Shown here in pieces: positions 59,756 to 64,000 of a stretch of DNA of 64,000 nucleotides; position 1 is the stretch's first letter; each line of letters starts with the position of its first letter. A program made the translations under genes and the position numbers. The notes under the pieces are model-generated. The model searched no databases. It was not told the DNA's origin and was given only the letters and a program-made list of their open reading frames with translations. This DNA comes from Siphonodentalium dalli (taxonomy: Eukaryota; Mollusca; Scaphopoda; Gadilida; Siphonodentaliidae): contig CP136064.1 of the NCBI GenBank assembly GCA_032622095.1, positions 184,618,209-184,682,208 of the forward strand. Reading direction: 5' to 3'.

Positions 59756-60491
59756 TTTGTCTTGTGTGATTATGATTTTTTTATGGATCCTTTACGTCGT
59801 ATGCAGTTAACGGGATGCATATATATAACGCGTGTTTCATACATATTTGTAAATACGGAACAGCAAAAACACTATAATTCTAGGAACAAGCGTGTTAATA
59901 AAAAGCAATATGACCAAGCTGGAAAATAATGCATGTCTGTAATGTCAAATGTTCTGACACTGAAATCCTAATAAACTCAGAATTGCGATTGTTTGCTTTC
60001 CTGTGTTTATCTATATATATTATTTTATCTTGCTTGTTCACAAAATATGGTTATATCGCGGTAGTTTCGTAACCATAAAATCAGCAAAATAACTGAGTTT
60101 GCCTATGTTATCTGTTTACTACCCTAAACATTATAACCACCAGACTCACTGCGAACTGCTGAATATACATGTACTTTGATCTACCTGCTGTGTATGTCAT
60201 AATAAAAGGGCGTTGATGGCAATTCTGACGGAAGGGACGTGTGTTGTTTGGTATGATTTTTGTTATGATGTACGGAGTGAACCCTGATTATTATTATCAA
60301 CAATACATTCATCGAGATGCGTAGTGTATCACCCTGTTCTCTAAAGAGTTCTCTTTGCGTTGGGAATGCACCAAGCGTGTGTTGCACATGTTACAATTAT
60401 ACCTAGAAATCTGAATGGGAAATCTACACCGCACTGGTATATAACCCGTTTGGAAATACAGTTTATGCACTGGGTGGTTTACTTGTATATC
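59756..60491. other. Unassigned sequence
   Basis: No recognisable feature. Confidence 0.4.
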
Positions 60492-60997
60492 TTAAAGATA
60501 CGGGCGGCGTTGGCGGTGGGTACGCTGTTAAAATATTCACCTCCGTCAAAAACCGCCATAAACAGAAATAATAGTAAAAATATAGACAGACCTTGTTCTT
60601 ATACCAATCAGAAATATGGCATAAACAGTATGTTATTGTCAATTGTTTCCGTTGTTATGTAAGCAAAAAACTTTACGTTACCTGGCTTTTGTTTAGATCC
60701 GGATATGGTAAACATAAAGAGCGTTATTTGTTACTGTTTTCCTTATATGGAAATAATAAAGAGCGTTTATATCATTTTTGTGTGATTAACCAATATAATT
60801 GCGCTGTGTATGTAAACAGAAGCACAACTTCTGTAACACCAACACGCTCTTGTTTACGTACACCATCGTGCGTATTAACTATTTACGCGCTGATTATGTT
60901 TGGCATATGAACAAAACTATATATATTTTAATATTCCTTCTGTTGATGGCAATTTGAACAAATATGAATATTTCTGCAACGCCACCCGTGCCTTTAA
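60492..60997 (+). mobile_element. Family A MITE, copy 5 (subfamily a)
   Basis: TTAA+AGATACGGGCGGCGTTGG to CGCCACCCGTGCC+TTTAA. Very similar to copy 4 over its length, with small indels near the middle. Non-coding. Confidence 0.85.
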
Positions 60998-61551
60998 TCT
61001 GTTTAGAAGTACTGATTTAAGATATACGCGGACACAGCCCCGTCCTTGAGGCTCAAATTATAAATAGTAACTAGAATGTTTCGCTCTTGTCAGGTTATGG
61101 TGATCAAGAGGTTCAACAAATTCAAGAGATGCCTGTATGCTAATTGTATTCACCGTGAAGACTTGTCAAGTTCACGCGTCTTGAAGGATGGATAAAATAG
61201 GTGGATAAATAATAGTCGAAAATGTTTTGAACGGTCCAAAAACATTTTGGCAGAATTGAGTCAGTTTCTGAGAAAATCGCGACGTTCATCTTCTTGCCAC
61301 TCGAAGTAAGGTGATATGGTTCTGTTTGACGTCATTATTATGTACTTAATTATGTTGCTATCAGATCATAGCTTATATCTTTGTGCTTGCAACATTCTCG
61401 TGTTTCACGGTGACGAATGTTTTGATTGCCAATATGATATAAAAATGAAGGCCACGTGGTGATTACAATTTAATGACATCATCTCAGAGACAACACCAAC
61501 ATTGAGGCCAAGAGAAACGATCTCGAGCTTATTGTTACCTTAGTACCACCC
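60998..61551. other. Unassigned sequence
   Basis: No recognisable feature. Confidence 0.4.
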
Positions 61552-61676
61552 CGAATTATGGGTAACTTTTAAGGATTTAGTCGGAAATATGGCTTGTTGC
61601 CATTCATCGGAAAGCTCTCAATGGCAACAAGCCATATTTCCGACTAAGTCCTGAAAAGTTACTCATAATTTTGCTG
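61552..61676. mobile_element. Palindromic Tc1/mariner-like MITE, truncated copy
   Basis: Contains GAATTATGGGTAACTTTTAA, GGAAATATGGCTTGTTGCCA and their complement. It lacks the outer ~40 bp of each end, and the central GAGCTTTCCGATG of the right arm is missing. The loss at the hairpin tip is what replication or repair of a cruciform would give. Confidence 0.75.
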
Positions 61677-62244
61677 CTGTATGTATTTATGAGTTTTGTT
61701 GAATACCCGAAAGTGTAATCGTAATTACGGATTTGACAAAACGACAGAAATAACACAAACTGTTGTAACGTATGGTACATGTACTCTATTCGTAATTCTT
61801 ATCAATAATAGTTTTGTTTAAATATGTTTCATTGTAATATAATATTACAATAGGGCACATGTTTTTGACAACTTACATCCGACCCTCTCCCATTAACATT
61901 TGAACAAATACAAAGCTGTTGACTAACATAATATATATACATGGTGATATGTGTGGTATGTTTGTGTTTGCTGCCAGTCCTACCATTCTGAAATTAGAAT
62001 TTCATTTGAGATAGTCAACATTTGGAGCGTGCAGGAGGATCCTCCGTCAGGATAGGGGGCATACATGTACAACTAAATAGTTTCTTTAGTGAAATGTACG
62101 AATGAACAAAATTGAAAAGAGCTTCATTGCGTCGATTCGATTCTGATGTTGTCCCTGTGAGTACGGAGGATATATCAATTATTATTATCCATCTCTTAAC
62201 TAACACTATTTCGTATTGGGCTAAGGTCGTCACGTGATAATCCG
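61677..62244. other. Unassigned sequence
   Basis: No recognisable feature. Confidence 0.4.
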
Positions 62245-62335
62245 GGAGAAAGTCATATTAGTCTCCCGAAAGTCATAGTGGACTCGAATCAAGTCCAATA
62301 TGAATTTTATAAAAGTTATCGGGACTCGGTGACGT
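62245..62335. repeat. Decayed relative of the 62.6-kb palindrome
   Basis: AGTGGACTCGA and GTCCAATATGA match the centre of the 62,545-62,680 palindrome (AGTGGACTCGACAC, CGTCCAATATGAC). The arms (GTCTCCCGAAAG / TATCGGGACTCGG) are only partly complementary. Confidence 0.5.
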
Positions 62336-62544
62336 CACGAAATCTGAAAGTCGGAGATGTTAAATTCAACAGGATGCTCGGATTTTCCCCACTACTGAAT
62401 CTTTGGAGGGAGTGAGACACCCAACCCGGTCTCCACGTCACAGGGACAGGGAAGAGTACATGTAAATCCTGTAATTATACACTTATTTTGTTCCCAAAAT
62501 TTGGATAAACATAAAAATGGATGAAAAAATGTCATTATACAATG

Positions 62545-62680
62545 CTGTGTACAGTAAGTATTTTCTTGTACTCGTCCAGGTTGTGGTGAAGTCACAGTGG
62601 ACTCGACACTGCACGTCTCGTCCAATATGACTTTACACCACAACCTGGACTCGTACAAGAAAAACAGATGCTGTACACAA
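62545..62680. repeat. 136-bp palindrome with mirrored ACTCG motifs
   Basis: The arms include TGTGTACAG, TTTTCTTGTAC and CCAGGTTGTGGTG and their complements. ACTCGT lies in both arms on the same strand: TC 62,572-573 faces 62,651-652, and TC 62,603-604 faces 62,618-619 (with a 2-base indel between). The 129-codon - strand frame across this region follows from the repeat and is not taken as a gene. Confidence 0.85.
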
Positions 62681-62819
62681 CATATGTATAACTTTATATC
62701 TTGTCGAACAGTTCGCATCTTTGGGCGACATAAAGGGGCTCTCAAATCAACAATGAAATACATATTCGACTTCGTATCCACATATGAATTTAGGGATATC
62801 GGAGATAAAAGTATTATAA

Positions 62820-63036
62820 TACAGTAATGCTCTAAGTAATCGACTTATTAACCACAGCAGAATTATGGGTAAATTTTCAGGATTTAGTGGGAAATATGGC
62901 TTGTTGCCATTCATCGGAAAGCTCTAGGGGAGAGCTTTCCGATGAATGGCAACAAGCCATAGTTCCCACTAAATCCTGAAAAGTTACCCATAATTCGTCT
63001 TTGGTTAAGAAGTCGAATACTTAGAGCATTACTGTA
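62820..63036. mobile_element. Palindromic Tc1/mariner-like MITE, copy 2
   Basis: TACAGTAATGC to GCATTACTGTA, 217 bp, arms nearly perfect around CTCTAGGGGAGAG. It shares GAATTATGGGTAA, TATGGCTTGTTGCCATTC and ATCGGAAAGCTCT with the 5919 copy. The arms differ by compensating-looking changes (TTATTAACCA / TTAAGAAG) in the outer part. Confidence 0.85.
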
Positions 63037-63114
63037 CCTATTTGAGTTCATTACAACAGTTGCGAATTATGCAGTGTATGATGCTAAATGAAATAATATA
63101 GTTTCCAGCTATTA

Positions 63115-63945
63115 TCCCAGCCTGTTTTCCCGATAATCAGCATGTTATCGACTTATAATAGGATTTGTTTTAGGTTTATAATCGGCGTAGAATCGCTTCA
63201 CGTTTTGTCCATAACGAACTGAAAGCGTTTTAGTGCTATTATCGACTCCAAATAACATAATATAAGTTCATTATGGGAGGACAATAACACGAATTGACCA
63301 ACTCACGACTTACCAGACGTATAGGCTCTTTTAAAGGCACGTGAGGCCTTAGTTGTCGAAAATATTCATATTTGTTCCAATCACCGTAAACAGAAAAACA
63401 TTAAAACGCATACAGTTTCGTTCATATATACCATGACCATAGCGTAAACAGCATGTTATCATAAAGATTTACTATATTTTACATAAGCAAGGGCCTGATT
63501 GTATTACAGAAGACAGCACAATGCTGCTGGCTAATCACACACAAATGGCATAAACGCTCTTTATTCGTTCCATATCAGGAATTCACCAACAAAGAACGCT
63601 CTTTATGTTTACCATCATAATATAAACAAACACCAGAAAAGTAACTTTTTATGCTTTTGTTTACATAACAATGGTCAAATATATGACAATAACGTACTGT
63701 TTATGCGATATTTCTTATTTGTATACAGACAAAGTATGTCTACATTTTGTTGTTCTTTCTGTTTGTGGCGGTTTTTGACGGGTGGAAATATTTTCACAGG
63801 ATACCCACCGCCAAGGCCAACCGTACCTTTAACTGTGACCCCCGTCATAAAATGGAATAACGGATATAAGTCGACTCAGAATCAAATAATCCAATATGAA
63901 CATGAGTGAATATTACTGGTCGATTGTGAATCAATTTGCTAGAGG
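63115..63945 (+). repeat. Family C copy 6, interrupted by a family A insertion
   Basis: CCAGCCTGTTTTCCCGATAA to ATAGGCTCTT (63,330), then family A, then CTGTGACCCCCGTCATAAAA to CAATTTGCTAGAGGAG. In intact copies, CGCTCTTTAA is followed about 10-13 bases later by TTAACTGTGG. The insertion replaced that short interval. Confidence 0.75.
63331..63832 (-). mobile_element. Family A MITE, copy 6 (subfamily b), nested in family C
   Basis: TTAA+AGGCACGTGAGGCC to GGCCAACCGTACC+TTTAA. Nearly identical to the copy at 37,372-37,873 along its length, which suggests recent activity of this subfamily. It is inserted into a family C repeat. Confidence 0.85.
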
Positions 63946-64000
63946 AGAAGTTGATTATCTGGCTTAAAATATGGTCGGCCCTATCCACACGATAATTCAC

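Noticed and set aside
62392-62781. 129-codon - strand frame
   Set aside because: About a third of it is the two arms of a palindrome, and the rest has no recognisable domain.

Overview
The window looks like a piece of AT-rich, repeat-laden nuclear DNA from an invertebrate animal. I cannot name the species. The reasons are: no open frame longer than about 150 codons, no bacterial-style gene packing, a decayed non-LTR (CR1/Jockey-like) reverse-transcriptase C-terminus, many short non-autonomous DNA transposons (MITEs) with recognisable target-site duplications, and abundant micro-, mini- and satellite arrays. I found no complete host gene, rRNA or convincing tRNA gene. One stretch (4670-4914) has the form of an internal coding exon with good splice sites.

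Layout. 0-13 kb: a possible hAT-like MITE, a Kolobok-like MITE (family A), a 20-bp minisatellite, a piggyBac-like MITE, the candidate exon, a 216-bp Tc1/mariner-like palindrome, a second family A copy, a family C repeat, two tandem arrays, and a 1.54-kb Harbinger-like element (TTA target duplication) with tandem repeats in its middle. 14-19 kb: a 4.8-kb foldback element (family E) with long inverted arms built from ~175-bp units around a degenerate minisatellite. 19-24 kb: a 1.1-kb inverted-repeat element, palindromes and piggyBac-like hairpins. 24.1-29.3 kb: a 5.2-kb inverted-repeat element (family F) with about 15 tandem ~190-bp monomers inside. 30-46 kb: repeat families A, C, D and G, two palindromes, and an 884-bp poly-G-ended element inserted into a family C copy with a 7-bp target duplication. 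47.9-51.2 kb: a 5'-truncated non-LTR retrotransposon split by a 2.57-kb family E insertion. 52-64 kb: a small MITE with a 6-bp target duplication, a T2/Kolobok-type element with a 73-codon frame, a tandem array, more palindromes, and a family A insertion inside a family C copy.

Nested insertions give a partial relative order: E after the retrotransposon, the poly-G element after C, and A after C.

The most unusual signal is in a set of palindromes at 12.4, 31.2, 31.45, 53.8, 59.15, 59.68 and 62.6 kb. Their arms are interrupted at mirror-image positions by the same dinucleotide on the same strand (TC facing TC, or GA facing GA). In nearly all cases, folding the GA-bearing strand would place tandem 5'-YGAR-3'/5'-YGAR-3' G.A mismatches in the stem. 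The second theme is that three unrelated inverted-repeat elements each carry a private tandem array in their centre.
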